Of a stretch of 64,000 nucleotides of DNA, positions 33,303 to 43,141 are shown one piece after another (the first letter of the stretch is position 1; every line of letters begins with the position of its first letter). The stretch is taken from NCBI GenBank assembly GCA_050699515.1, contig JBOHFF010000010.1, forward strand, positions 1-64,000, given 5' to 3'. Position numbers and translations under genes: made by a program. Source of the DNA: GCA-003244245 sp050699515 (lineage in GTDB: Bacteria > Actinomycetota > Actinomycetes > Mycobacteriales > Pseudonocardiaceae). Under the pieces are notes generated by a model. It was not told where the DNA came from and made no database searches. It worked only from the letters and a program-made list of their open reading frames with translations.

Positions 33303-34895
33303 TCAGGAGGCGAACGCGCCGAGCGCGGCCCAGTCCAGGGCGAAGGTGGGCAACACCCCGAGCAGCAGGGTCACCACCACGCCGAGTGTGATCGCAGCGG
33401 CGGTGAACGCGCCGGGCACGCTCACCGTCGGACCGTCGGTCGCGGGCTCGCTGAAATACATCAGCACCACCACCCGCAGGTAGAAGAAGGCGGCCACTGC
33501 GCTGGCCACCAACGCCACCACCACCAGCGGCGCCATCCCGTCCGCCAAGGCGGCGCTGAAGACCGCGAACTTGCCGGTGAAGCCACTGGTCAACGGTATA
33601 CCTGCGAGCGCGAAGAGCAGGAAGGCGAACACCGCGGCGGTCAACGGGGATCGCTTGGACAGCCCGGCCCACTGGGACAGGTGGGTGGCCTCGCCATCAG
33701 CGTCGCGCACCAGGGTGACCACCCCGAACGCGGCCAGTGTGGTGAACCCGTAGGCGAGCAGGTAGAACATGGTGCCCGACAGACCCTCAGCGGTCAGCGC
33801 GATCGCCCCGACCAGCAGGAAACCGGCGTGCGCCACCGACGAGTAGGCGATCATGCGCTTGATGTCGGTCTGGGTCAGGCCCAGCACCGCACCGATCATC
33901 ATCGAGACGATCGCCACCCCCCACAGCAGGGCGCGCCACTCCCAGCGAGTGCCCTCGAAGGCCACCGTCAGCACCCGCAGGATGGCACCGAAAGCGGCCA
34001 CCTTGGTGCAGGACGCCATGAACGCCGTCACCGGCGTGGCAGCGCCCTGGTAGACGTCCGGGGTCCAGGCGTGGAACGGCCCGACCGAGCCCTTGAACAG
34101 CAGACCGATCACCAGCAGCGCCAGCCCGCCGAACAGCAGCGTGTCCGACCGGTCGGTGCCCACCGACGCCTCGGCGATCCGGGACAGCTGCACCGACCCG
34201 GCGTAGCCGTACAGCAGCGCCACCCCGTACAGGAAAAAAGCCGAGGAAAACGCTCCCAGGAGGAAGTACTTGACGGCCGCTTCCTGGGACAGCAACCGGC
34301 GGCGCCGGGCCATCCCGCACATCAGATACAGCGGCAGGGACAGCACCTCCAGCGCGATGAACATGGTGAGCAGGTCGTTGGCCGCGATGAAGACCATCAT
34401 CCCGCCCAGGGAGAACAGGAACAGCGGGAAGACTTCGGTCTGCATCACGGTCGCGGTGGAGGTACCGGCTGCCTGCGCCCGGTCGGCCGCGGTACCCGGG
34501 CGCAGCGCGGCGTCGGCGGTGAACGCTCCCCCGGGCTCGACCGTGCGATCCGCGATGAGCAGGATCGCCCCCAGCCCCAGCGCCAGCAGGGTGCCCCACA
34601 AGAACAGCGCAGGGCCGTCGACGGCGACCGTCGCAGCCAGGGTCACCACGCCCGCCGCGCCGTGGGAGTGCAGGTGCATGCCCAGCGCGGCACCCGCCGC
34701 GACCAACGTGACCAGCGTCAGGGCGACTTGGGCCGACCAGCGCGCCGAGCGGGCCACGAACGCCTCCACCAGCACCGAGACACAGGCCGCGCCGAGCACC
34801 ACCAGGATCGGGGCGATCGCCCCGTAGTCGATCGCGGGCGCCTGAAGGCGCGGAGCCTGCCCGGGAAACACTCCCAGCAACTCACCGCCGAGCAC
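33303..34895 (-). CDS. nuoN: NADH-quinone oxidoreductase subunit N
   Basis: 530 residues, GTG start at 34895 just after the nuoM stop. About 14 membrane helices, with the antiporter-like core DLLTMFIALEVLSLPLYLMC, KYFLLGAFSSAFFLYGVALLYG, then GLLFKGSVGPFHAWTPDVY with conserved Lys, and DIKRMIAYSSVAHAGFLLVG. NuoN is one of three proton-pumping subunits of complex I. It is last in the nuoLMN group and precedes the polyprenyl synthase. Confidence 0.95.
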   Translation of the reverse strand: MLGGELLGVFPGQAPRLQAPAIDYGAIAPILVVLGAACVSVLVEAFVARSARWSAQVALTLVTLVAAGAALGMHLHSHGAAGVVTLAATVAVDGPALFLWGTLLALGLGAILLIADRTVEPGGAFTADAALRPGTAADRAQAAGTSTATVMQTEVFPLFLFSLGGMMVFIAANDLLTMFIALEVLSLPLYLMCGMARRRRLLSQEAAVKYFLLGAFSSAFFLYGVALLYGYAGSVQLSRIAEASVGTDRSDTLLFGGLALLVIGLLFKGSVGPFHAWTPDVYQGAATPVTAFMASCTKVAAFGAILRVLTVAFEGTRWEWRALLWGVAIVSMMIGAVLGLTQTDIKRMIAYSSVAHAGFLLVGAIALTAEGLSGTMFYLLAYGFTTLAAFGVVTLVRDADGEATHLSQWAGLSKRSPLTAAVFAFLLFALAGIPLTSGFTGKFAVFSAALADGMAPLVVVALVASAVAAFFYLRVVVLMYFSEPATDGPTVSVPGAFTAAAITLGVVVTLLLGVLPTFALDWAALGAFAS

Positions 34896-34896
34896 C

Positions 34897-36501
34897 TCAG
34901 TTGCCTCCCTGCCGCAGGACCGGGTCGGACAGGCCGACCTCGGTGAGCGTGGCCCCGACCGACGGGTTGATCACATCGAGCACCGGTTGCGGGTAGAACC
35001 CGAGCAGCAGGATCAGCGCCACCAGCGGCACCAGCACCGCGATCTCGCGGATCGACAAGTCGGGGAACCGGGCGCGGAGCCGCTGCGCGGAGACCTCCGG
35101 TGCCCTCGCGCTGCCCGGTCCGTCCAGGGCACCCACGACGGCTGCGCCGCGCAGCGGGCCCTGCATGACCCGCTGGTAGACCCACAGCACGTACAGCGCG
35201 GCCAGGATGATCCCCGCGGTGGCGATGACCGTGAACACCGGCGCTCGCGGGTAGGAGCCGATCAGCACCAGGAACTCCGAGACGAACGAGTTGGTGCCGG
35301 GCAGGGCCAGCGAGGACAGCCCGGCAAGGAGCATCATCCCAGCCAGCACCGGGGCCAGCTTCGCCACCCCGCCGTAGTCGGTGATCAACCGGGAGCCACC
35401 GCGTGCGATCAGCATGCCGATCACGATGAACAGCATCCCGGTGGAGATGCCGTGGTTGACCATGTACAGCACCGCGCCGGCTTGGGCCTGAGTGGAGAAG
35501 GCGAACACGCCCAGCGCAATGAAGCCGAAGTGCGCCACCGAGGTGTAGGCCACGAACCGTTTCAGGTCGGACTGCCCGACGGCCAGCAGCGCGGCGTAGA
35601 TGATCCCGGCGATGGCCAGCACCAGCACCAGCGGCGCCAGCACCCGGGAGGCATCCGGGAACAGCGGCAGGCAGTAGCGCAGGAAACCGTAGATGCCGAC
35701 CTTGTCCATCACCCCGACCAGCAGCACACCCGCACCCACCGGGGCCTCCGCGCCGGCATCGGGTAGCCAGGTGTGCAACGGCACCAACGGCGCCTTGATG
35801 GCGAAGGCCACGAAGAACCCGAGGAAAAGCCAGATCTGGGTGCTCTGCGGGATGCTGCCGGCGATGCGCACCAACGACGCCCAGTCGAAGGTGCCCTGGC
35901 CCAGCTCCCGCGAGCTCACCACGAACACGCCGATCACGCTGGCCAGCATGACCAGCCCACCGAGCAGCGAGTACAGGAAGAACTTCACCGCCGCGTACTG
36001 CCGTCTCGGCCCGCCGAAGCGGCCGATCAAAAAGTACATCGGCACCAGCATGACCTCGAAGAACAGGTAGAACAGGAACACGTCGGTGGCGGCGAAGACC
36101 CCGATGAGCATCGACTCCAGCGCCAGCAGCAGCGCGTAGAACCCCGACGCGCTGCGGCCCTCGGGCAGCTTCTCCGCCCAGGACGACCCCATCACGATCG
36201 GCACCAGCACCGCGACCAGCGCGATCATCACCAGCGCGATGCCATCCACACCGAGCGCGAAGCGGGTGCCGAACGCCGGGATCCATGGCACGGACAGCGC
36301 CAGCTGCAGCCGCTCACCGCCCGGCTGGTACTCCGACCAGGCCACGATCGCGAGCACCACCTCGACCAGCGCGAAGACCATCGCGGCACCCTTGGCCAGC
36401 ACCGGCGCCGAACGCATCACCGCGACCACCGCGCTGCCGATCAGCGGCAGCAACAACAACAGAAGCAGTACTGCACTGCCACTCGACACTGCGCTGCTCA
36501 T
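34897..36501 (-). CDS. nuoM: NADH-quinone oxidoreductase subunit M
   Basis: 534 residues from ATG 36501, overlapping the nuoL stop by ATGA. Membrane antiporter-like subunit with FYLFFEVMLVPMYFLIGRFG (Glu), KAPLVPLHTWLPDAGAEAPV (Lys), DLKRFVAYTSVAHFGFIALG and NHGISTGMLFIVIGML. It forms a proton channel of complex I. Length is as usual for NuoM. Confidence 0.95.
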   Translation of the reverse strand: MSSAVSSGSAVLLLLLLLPLIGSAVVAVMRSAPVLAKGAAMVFALVEVVLAIVAWSEYQPGGERLQLALSVPWIPAFGTRFALGVDGIALVMIALVAVLVPIVMGSSWAEKLPEGRSASGFYALLLALESMLIGVFAATDVFLFYLFFEVMLVPMYFLIGRFGGPRRQYAAVKFFLYSLLGGLVMLASVIGVFVVSSRELGQGTFDWASLVRIAGSIPQSTQIWLFLGFFVAFAIKAPLVPLHTWLPDAGAEAPVGAGVLLVGVMDKVGIYGFLRYCLPLFPDASRVLAPLVLVLAIAGIIYAALLAVGQSDLKRFVAYTSVAHFGFIALGVFAFSTQAQAGAVLYMVNHGISTGMLFIVIGMLIARGGSRLITDYGGVAKLAPVLAGMMLLAGLSSLALPGTNSFVSEFLVLIGSYPRAPVFTVIATAGIILAALYVLWVYQRVMQGPLRGAAVVGALDGPGSARAPEVSAQRLRARFPDLSIREIAVLVPLVALILLLGFYPQPVLDVINPSVGATLTEVGLSDPVLRQGGN

Positions 36502-38432
36502 ACGTAACTCACCGCCAGCAGCAGGGCGATCAGCACGATCCCGCCGCCGAGCATGCCCAGCGCGTAGCTGCGCACGAAACCGGTCTGCAACCGGCGCAGC
36601 CGTCCCGAGGTGCCGCCCAGCAGCGCCGCAGTGCCGTTGACGATCCCGTCGATGCCCTTGTTGTCCACGAACACCAGCGCCCTGGTCAGCCAGGTGCCGG
36701 GCCGCGCGATGAGCACCTCGTTGATCGCGTTGGCGTACAGGTCGGCTCGGGCGGCGGCCACCGGCAGCGAGACCGGCTCGGGCTTGACGACCGGCACCGG
36801 GTTACGACCGACGATCAGCCAGGCCGCCAGCGCTCCCGCTCCGGAGACCAGCACGGCGAGCACCGCGACCGCTGCGACCGGGATCGGGGCCTCGGCGTGC
36901 ACCAGCGCGCCCACCGAGGGTTCCAGCCAGTGCGCCAGCCGCTCGTCGGCGACCAGGAAGTACCCGACGACCAGCGAGCCGATCCCCAACGGGACCATCG
37001 GCAGCCACATCACCGGTGGGGATTCATGCGGGTGGTACTCCTTGCCCTCGGCGCTGCGCAGGTTGCGCCAGCGTTCCTCGCCGAAGAACGTCATGAGCAT
37101 CAGGCGGGTCATGTAGAAGGCCGTCAATGCCGCGGCGAGTAGCGCGAGGCCGCCGAAGACCAAGCCCGCCGAACCGCCCGCACCGAAGGCCGCCTCGATG
37201 ATCGCATCCTTGGAGTAGTAGCCGGACAGGAACGGGAACCCGATCAGCGCCAGGTAGCCGCAGCTGAAGATGACGAAAGTGATCGGCAGGTGTTTGGCCA
37301 GCCCGCCCATCCGGCGCATGTCGACCTCGTCGTGCATCGCGTGCATCACCGAGCCCGCGCCGAGGAACAGCCCGGCTTTGAAGAAGCCGTGGGTGAGCAG
37401 GTGCGCGATGGCCAGCGCGTAGCCGGCCGGACCCAGCCCGACTGCGAGGATCATGTAGCCGATCTGGCTGACCGTGGAGTAGGCCAGCACCTTCTTGATG
37501 TCGTCGTAGGCACAGCCGATGATCGACCCGATCAGCAGGGTGATCACCCCGACCGTCGCGACGGCCAGCCGGCCGCCGGCGCTGAGGTCATACAGCGGGT
37601 TGCAGCGGGCGATCAGGTCCACCCCGGCGGTCACCATCGTCGCGGCGTGGATGAGCGCGGAGACCGGGGTGGGGCCCTCCATCGCGTCAGGCAACCAGGC
37701 TTGCAGCGGGAACTGGCCGGACTTGCCGCAGGCCCCGAGTAGCAGCAACAACGTGATCGCCAGCAGGGTCGGCTCGCCGATCTCCCCGGCGCGGGCGAAC
37801 ACCTCGGAGAACTGCACGGTGCCCAGCGAATTCCAGATCAAAAAGATCGCGATGGCCAGGCCCACGTCGCCGACCCGGTTCATCAGGAACGCCTTCTTGG
37901 CCGCCGTCGCGGCGCTCGGGCGGTCCTGGTACCAGCCGATCAACAGGTAGGAGGCCAGGCCCACGCCTTCCCACCCGAGGTAGAGGGTAACGAAGTTGTC
38001 GGCCAGCACCAGGATGAGCATCGCGGCGACGAACAGGTTGAAGTACCCGAAGAACCGGCGCCGGCCGGGGTCATGCGCCATGTAACCGATCGCATAGAGG
38101 TGGATCAGCCCGCCGACGCCGGTGATGAGCAGCACGAAGGTCAGCGACAGCGGGTCGAGTCGCAGGCCGTAGCTCACCTCCAGGGAGTTGATCGCGAACC
38201 AGGTACCGATGCCCAGCTCCCGGGTCCGCTCGGCGGCGTCGAGCCCTAGCCACTGGGAGAACAGCACCACGCCGTAACCGAAGGCGGTGAGCACCGTCGC
38301 GCAGCCCAGTAGGTGACCCCAGGCGTTGGTGCGCCGCCCCCCGGCCAGCAGGACCAGCGCGCCGAAGGCCGGCAATGCGACGAGCAACCAGGCATAGAGC
38401 GCGGTGCCCTCAGCAGGCAAAACCTCGGCCAT
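36498..38432 (-). CDS. nuoL: NADH-quinone oxidoreductase subunit L
   Basis: 644 residues from ATG 38432 (MAEVLPAEGTALYAWLLVAL); upstream in-frame sequence is not conserved. Membrane motifs include YFNLFVAAMLILVLADNFVT, LYLGWEGVGLASYLLIGWYQ, KSGQFPLQAWLPDAMEGPTP and SALIHAATMVTAGVDLIARC, and the long C-terminal lateral helix is visible. It is the distal proton pump of complex I. It is the first gene of the nuoLMN block, 11.2 kb away from nuoK, so it needs its own promoter in 38433-38620. Confidence 0.95.
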   Translation of the reverse strand: MAEVLPAEGTALYAWLLVALPAFGALVLLAGGRRTNAWGHLLGCATVLTAFGYGVVLFSQWLGLDAAERTRELGIGTWFAINSLEVSYGLRLDPLSLTFVLLITGVGGLIHLYAIGYMAHDPGRRRFFGYFNLFVAAMLILVLADNFVTLYLGWEGVGLASYLLIGWYQDRPSAATAAKKAFLMNRVGDVGLAIAIFLIWNSLGTVQFSEVFARAGEIGEPTLLAITLLLLLGACGKSGQFPLQAWLPDAMEGPTPVSALIHAATMVTAGVDLIARCNPLYDLSAGGRLAVATVGVITLLIGSIIGCAYDDIKKVLAYSTVSQIGYMILAVGLGPAGYALAIAHLLTHGFFKAGLFLGAGSVMHAMHDEVDMRRMGGLAKHLPITFVIFSCGYLALIGFPFLSGYYSKDAIIEAAFGAGGSAGLVFGGLALLAAALTAFYMTRLMLMTFFGEERWRNLRSAEGKEYHPHESPPVMWLPMVPLGIGSLVVGYFLVADERLAHWLEPSVGALVHAEAPIPVAAVAVLAVLVSGAGALAAWLIVGRNPVPVVKPEPVSLPVAAARADLYANAINEVLIARPGTWLTRALVFVDNKGIDGIVNGTAALLGGTSGRLRRLQTGFVRSYALGMLGGGIVLIALLLAVSYV

Positions 38433-38620
38433 GCCGGGCACTCCGTTCCGTCGGTACGAGCGAGCCGGTCGGTTAGCACTCCAGCGCACCGACGTAGCAC
38501 CGCCGACTACGCCGTCACGTGCCCACAGTTTAGGGTGACGGCTCCGGCCACCCAGCATCACCTCATCGTGGCGGGTCGTCACCTCAGCCGTGATCGTCTC
38601 AGCGCCACCCTTGAGTCCTG

Positions 38621-40015
38621 CTACACTCGCGTCGCGGCGACCTGACGGGCCATCCGGGCGATCTCCTTGGCGTCGTTGCCGGGTCGGGCCTCCAGCGCGG
38701 CGGCCAGCGGCACAAGCCGTTCTTGCCGCACAGTGACGGACTGCAGGGTGCTCGCCGCGTCGATGGCCTGCCGGGCCAGCACCAGCCCGCGAGGCTCTCC
38801 GGCTCGCACATGCACCTCGGCGAGCATGAGCTCGGCGTGCTTGCGGCCCACACAGTGGCTTTCACCGTAGGTACGCACCGCCGACGCGGCAAACCGCTCC
38901 GCGGCGTCGAACCGGCGCAGATCGGTCAGGATTGCCGCAGTCCCCAGGTCCATCTCTCCACGCTCGAACGCATCCCGGGCCGCCGCCCCCTCGCGTGCCT
39001 CGGCGAGACAGCGCTTGGCCTGGTCGGGTGCGCCCAGCAGGGCATAGGCGGTCGCGGACTCCCGCTTGAGCCACGCGGCGAGCGTCGGGACCCGGGGGTC
39101 GCCGTCCCGCAGGGTCGCCGGCTTGGACTTACCCGGCTGAAACCCCTCCAGCTGGAAGCCACCGAGCTGGAAGCACTTGAGCGCGTCGTTGGGATGCCCG
39201 CTGCGCACCAGCGTCGACCCGGCGTGGAAGGCCGCGTTGGCGATTCCGAAACCGTCCCCAACCTTGTCCGCCACCTGCAGCGCGCGGGTGAGACAACCCG
39301 TCGCGTCCACTCCGGAGTCATAACAAGACCAGCCCGCCTCGGTATACAACTCCGCCAACGCCGCACCCAGCCGTGCCTTGACTGCATCAGAGGCGGGCAC
39401 CGCCAGCCACCGCGCGTAATATCGCGCAGCGGCGACGAATAACTCAGCCTGCCCACCGAACTGGCGGACCACCCCGCGCAACCGCTCGGTGATCGCCACG
39501 ACCGCATGCACATGCGTCATGCCCAGCCGTGCCGGCAGCGGCTGGCTGGTCGGCAGGGCCAGTTCGGTCAGCTCACCCAGCCCCTGCACGAGCTGGCCCA
39601 GCGCCGCCATCGAGGTGGCGGCGATGAGAGCGCGACGACGCACGTCCGCACCCTCCCCTGTCGGTGGTTCAGCGGCGGTGACCTCACCACAGTAGGTGCC
39701 CTCAGAGCCCCACCAGGACAGGCCCAGCAACTCCCGGGGAATGCCGAAACCCTCCGCGATGCGCACCAGCACCTGATGGCTCTCCACCCGGCGGTGGCCC
39801 GCGGCGATCTCACTGACCTCCGACTGGGACTGCCCGGTACACGCCGCGATCTGGCGCTGGCTGACTCCAGCCTCATCCCCCAAGACCCGGTAGAGGCCAC
39901 CGACATCCAGCGCGGCCAGGACCCGATGCACATCGGCACGCTCAAACAGCGCGGGATCGACCAGCGGAGCCTCGCCTGCTCGCCCACGTATCTCATCGGA
40001 GCGCTCGTCGCTCAT
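38621..40015 (-). CDS. XRE-family regulator with TPR-like repeats
   Basis: 464 residues. An XRE HTH is near residues 35-95 (YRVLGDEAGVSQRQIAACTG, QSQSEVSEIAAGHRRVESHQ). A long helical TPR-like array follows (KARLGAALAELYTEAGWSCY, FGIANAAFHAGSTLVRSGHP, AESATAYALL-type repeats). An internal duplication gives CFQLGGFQLEGFQPG near residue 285. Such proteins are often pathway regulators in actinomycetes that respond to signals bound by the TPR part. It is convergent neither with nuoL nor with the island genes: it is transcribed towards nuoL from the island edge. Confidence 0.82.
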   Translation of the reverse strand: MSDERSDEIRGRAGEAPLVDPALFERADVHRVLAALDVGGLYRVLGDEAGVSQRQIAACTGQSQSEVSEIAAGHRRVESHQVLVRIAEGFGIPRELLGLSWWGSEGTYCGEVTAAEPPTGEGADVRRRALIAATSMAALGQLVQGLGELTELALPTSQPLPARLGMTHVHAVVAITERLRGVVRQFGGQAELFVAAARYYARWLAVPASDAVKARLGAALAELYTEAGWSCYDSGVDATGCLTRALQVADKVGDGFGIANAAFHAGSTLVRSGHPNDALKCFQLGGFQLEGFQPGKSKPATLRDGDPRVPTLAAWLKRESATAYALLGAPDQAKRCLAEAREGAAARDAFERGEMDLGTAAILTDLRRFDAAERFAASAVRTYGESHCVGRKHAELMLAEVHVRAGEPRGLVLARQAIDAASTLQSVTVRQERLVPLAAALEARPGNDAKEIARMARQVAATRV

Positions 40016-40517
40016 GGCTGGTCACCGCTTCCCCTCGGTGCTGTGGCTAGCCGCACACTAGCGACCCCCTCACTAGAGTGAAGATCGGCTCGATCAGGCA
40101 CTGAGGCGATGAGAAACCCCAGTTCCTGGCCGGGTAGGGGACCCTAATCTTTGGGTGTAACTCTTGAGACGAGTAGAGACACCTGTGACTGCGCCATCGA
40201 GCATGCCTTCAGTCGGCTCGACGGGCCGGTTGGCCCGGCGCGGCGATGTGCCATCCCAGTTCGTACCGTGACCGTGTCGTAGCCGGCCGCTCTGCCAGCA
40301 CCCTTCTCCCGAACTCGACAGGGCTTTCGATCAAGCACTGACAGCCCTGCTGCGGGATTTTTTCCCCGCTCATCTCACCGGGGTTGAACTGGGCAAATAT
40401 CTGGGAACGCGGGCGGAATTTCCGCCGGATCCGGCCGTGTGGTGCCTGTCTGGTCGTAGTACTGGATTAGGTTCGCAGCGGATCGGGTGTGGTAAACGAG
40501 TGGTGGGGTGGTGGGCG
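40016..40517. other. divergent region between the two XRE regulators
   Basis: This 502-bp stretch holds no recognisable gene. It contains CACTAGAGTG at 40071-40080, whose arms are complementary, 56 bp from the start of the minus-strand regulator, and a T6 run near 40360. It must carry promoters for both regulators. No convincing -35/-10 pair was found. Confidence 0.45.
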
Positions 40518-42191
40518 GTGACCAAGAAAGCGGGGACCTCAGCGAAGGCACAACGTGATCAGTTGCGGGAGCAGATGCGTGGCTATGGCTGCACAGTTAC
40601 CCAGATCGCGGTCGAGATGGGCCGCCGGTTCGGCTTGCGTCCTCGGGTGGCGTGGCGGCACGCTCTGGGGTGGCCTCAGTGGAAGCTGGCCCAGGAGTAC
40701 AACACGCTTCATCCTGGGGCAAGACTGTCGGATCACCGGGTCAGCGAGTACGAGACGTGGCCGCATGGCGGATGTCCGCCCAGTCTGCGTTATCTCGCCC
40801 AGTTGGCCGCCACGTTCCGGCACGGGTGCACCCCGGCTCAGCTTGTCGACGCCGATGATCTGGAACAGCTGATCCCGGCCGAGCGCTGCCTACTCACCTC
40901 CGGTGATCCAAGCACAGCGATCAGAACCGGGGCGGCGGGATTGGGCAGGGAGGTCAACGGGCCTGCAGCTGGTCCGTCTAGCGGTGAGCTGCTGGGCCCG
41001 GGGGATCCCGCAATGTGGGTAGCGGCAACGGGGTTCAGGCTCCCCGGCGATCTCGGTTCGCTCCTGGTGGCCTGCCTGGGGTTGCTGAGGGCAGGTGATG
41101 GTGAGGTGTTGGCCACGCGTGGGGAGCATGAGGATGCCTACCATCGGCTTGTTCAGTTCCTTACGGGTTGGGCGCACACCATGAATCGTCGCGAGATGCT
41201 GCGGACTCTCGGTTGGGCGGCCTCGGCCGCGGCGGTCGGTCATGTCCTGGAGCCGGATGAGCAGGCGCGTGTCGCGTCGGCGCTAGGTGACTCGGGGCGG
41301 GTGGACGCACTCACTATCGACCATTTCGAGGCGGTGCTGTGGCGTTGTGAACGGCAGGATGATGCGCTGGGCCCACGTGGTGTGCTCGATACGGTGCTGA
41401 CCCAACGGAATCTTCTTGGTTCGCTGCTGCCGGACTGTCCGGGCATGCTTCGGCCGCGGCTGCTCTCAGTGCTCAGCGACGCCTCGCGGCAAGCTGGTTG
41501 GCTCTCCTTCGATTTGAACGACGTCCACCGCGCAGGGTATTTTTACGAGAATTCCAGAGCACTGGCACACGAGGCCGAAAATATTGAACTCAGTGCGATC
41601 ATCCTGTGCGGAATGAGCCATTCGGCGGTGTGGCAGAAGAAAGCAAGAATTGGTATGGATCATGCCGTCGCGGCGCGGGAGTGGGCAAACCGTAGTGCTG
41701 ACATGGGGTTGCGCGCCTACTGTGCCGACATCGCCGCGAAGGCGTATTCCGCAGCGGGACAAAAAGAGGCATGCTTGATGGCACTCGACACGGCGGAGGC
41801 CATGCTCGCCGGAACCGGTGATCAGCAGTCGGGTCTTGTTTATTTCTACGGCGAAGGGGCGCATACCTTAAATTGCGGCCAGTGCCACCTCACACTGCGA
41901 GATCCTGGACGGGCGCTCGACTATGCCCACCGATCGCTGGCGAGTCTGGACCCGTCATTCACCCGGCTCGTGGCGTTTACCTCGGTGAATCTCGGGCGAG
42001 CGTATGCCCAGTCCGGTGAGGTGGAGGAGGCGGCCCGCCTGCTGGGTGATGCTGGTGAGATCGCGGCACGGAATAGCTCCGCCCGGCTGATCAAGATTCT
42101 TCGGAAGAGCCGCGCCGAGCTTGCGCCCTGGCAGGATTCCAGCGCCGTCCGTGTGCTCGACGACCGCTTGACTTCCTACCGTGTGACGTGA
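40518..42191 (+). CDS. XRE-family regulator with TPR-like C-terminus
   Basis: 557 residues from the GTG at 40518 (MTKKAGTSAKAQRDQLREQM); the longer frame from 40437 adds an unlikely leader. The HTH-like region is in residues 25-100 (GCTVTQIAVEMGRRFGLRPR, LAQEYNTLHPGARLSDHRVS). The C-terminal 350 residues are helical repeats (LRPRLLSVLSDASRQAGWLS, CADIAAKAYSAAGQKEACLM, FTSVNLGRAYAQSGEVEEAA). The hisG-like gene begins 77 bp downstream on the same strand, suggesting that this protein controls or is co-transcribed with it. Confidence 0.82.
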   Translation: MTKKAGTSAKAQRDQLREQMRGYGCTVTQIAVEMGRRFGLRPRVAWRHALGWPQWKLAQEYNTLHPGARLSDHRVSEYETWPHGGCPPSLRYLAQLAATFRHGCTPAQLVDADDLEQLIPAERCLLTSGDPSTAIRTGAAGLGREVNGPAAGPSSGELLGPGDPAMWVAATGFRLPGDLGSLLVACLGLLRAGDGEVLATRGEHEDAYHRLVQFLTGWAHTMNRREMLRTLGWAASAAAVGHVLEPDEQARVASALGDSGRVDALTIDHFEAVLWRCERQDDALGPRGVLDTVLTQRNLLGSLLPDCPGMLRPRLLSVLSDASRQAGWLSFDLNDVHRAGYFYENSRALAHEAENIELSAIILCGMSHSAVWQKKARIGMDHAVAAREWANRSADMGLRAYCADIAAKAYSAAGQKEACLMALDTAEAMLAGTGDQQSGLVYFYGEGAHTLNCGQCHLTLRDPGRALDYAHRSLASLDPSFTRLVAFTSVNLGRAYAQSGEVEEAARLLGDAGEIAARNSSARLIKILRKSRAELAPWQDSSAVRVLDDRLTSYRVT

Positions 42192-42268
42192 CGGGTTATA
42201 CGCCATTGTCGATCTACCCGTTCAAGATCGGGCGAAACGTCAATCCATCATCTAGTGAAGGATCATAC

Positions 42269-43132
42269 ATGATACGGGTCGCGGTGCCGAATAAGGGATC
42301 GTTGAACGGTCCCGCCACGCAACTGTTGAGCGCAGCCGGGTACGGGGTGCACCGTGAGCATAAGGCTTTGTTCGCCACTGATGCAGTGAATGATGTACAG
42401 TTTGTGTTCCTGCGGCCCACCGATATCGCACGCACGGTCGGAACAGGCGTGCTGGATGTGGGCATCACCGGTCAGGATCTGCTTGCGGCGGCGGGCACTA
42501 CTGAGGCGACTATCGAGTTGTTACGGTTGGATTTCGGAGTGTCTCAGTTCTTTTTCGCGGCGCCGCACGGGGTAGCGGCCTCGATTGCTGATCTGGATGG
42601 CAAGCGTGTGGCCACTTCGTTTCCCGTATTGGTGAGTCAGGCTGCGGCCCAGGCGGGCATCCACGTTGAGCTCGTGGAGCTGGATGGTGCGGTGGAGACC
42701 GCGGTCGAGCTGGGGTTGGCCGATGCCATCGCCGACGTGGTGGAGACCGGTGCCTCGCTGGACGCGGCGGGCTTGCACACCATCGGCGATGCGATCATGC
42801 GCTCGGAGGCGGTGCTGGTGCGCGGTGCGCGGCGCAGCCTGACACCGGCCAGCGAGCATGCTGTGGAGGTGCTGATCCAGCGGCTGCGGGGAGTCCTGAT
42901 CGCCCGACAGTACGTGATGATGGACTACAACTGCCCCACCTCGGTGCTGCCGATCGCCCGAGAGATCACACCGGGCATGGAAGCTCCCACGATCGCCCCA
43001 CTAGATGAGGAGGGCTGGGTCGCGGTGCGCGCGATGGTACTGCGCACCAGGGCTCAGGCTGTGATGGACCGCCTGTGGGCTGCTGGAGCGCGGGCGATTC
43101 TGGTGACACCGCTGGAAGCCTGCCGCCTGTAG
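42269..43132 (+). CDS. ATP phosphoribosyltransferase paralogue (long-form HisG)
   Basis: 287 residues from ATG 42269 with GAAGGA upstream. The sequence keeps the HisG layout: MIRVAVPNKGSLNGPATQLL, FVFLRPTDIARTVGTGVLDV, GITGQDLLAA, the PRPP-site-like block VELGLADAIADVVETGASLD, and the C-terminal regulatory domain (EEGWVAVRAMVLRTRAQAVM, DRLWAAGARAILVTPLEACR). HisG joins ATP and PRPP in the first step of histidine synthesis. No hisE or other his gene is near, and the neighbours are regulators, a kinase-fold protein and a glycosyltransferase, so a specialised role is likely. The gene is convergent with the kinase-fold gene, with 9 bp between stops. Confidence 0.82.
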   Translation: MIRVAVPNKGSLNGPATQLLSAAGYGVHREHKALFATDAVNDVQFVFLRPTDIARTVGTGVLDVGITGQDLLAAAGTTEATIELLRLDFGVSQFFFAAPHGVAASIADLDGKRVATSFPVLVSQAAAQAGIHVELVELDGAVETAVELGLADAIADVVETGASLDAAGLHTIGDAIMRSEAVLVRGARRSLTPASEHAVEVLIQRLRGVLIARQYVMMDYNCPTSVLPIAREITPGMEAPTIAPLDEEGWVAVRAMVLRTRAQAVMDRLWAAGARAILVTPLEACRL

Positions 43133-43141
43133 GTCGTGGGG

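Noticed and set aside
33012..34946. 644-residue open frame antisense to nuoN and the polyprenyl synthase
   Set aside because: High-GC shadow frame. Composition is Gln/Arg/His-rich without any motif, while both genes on the other strand have clear family features.
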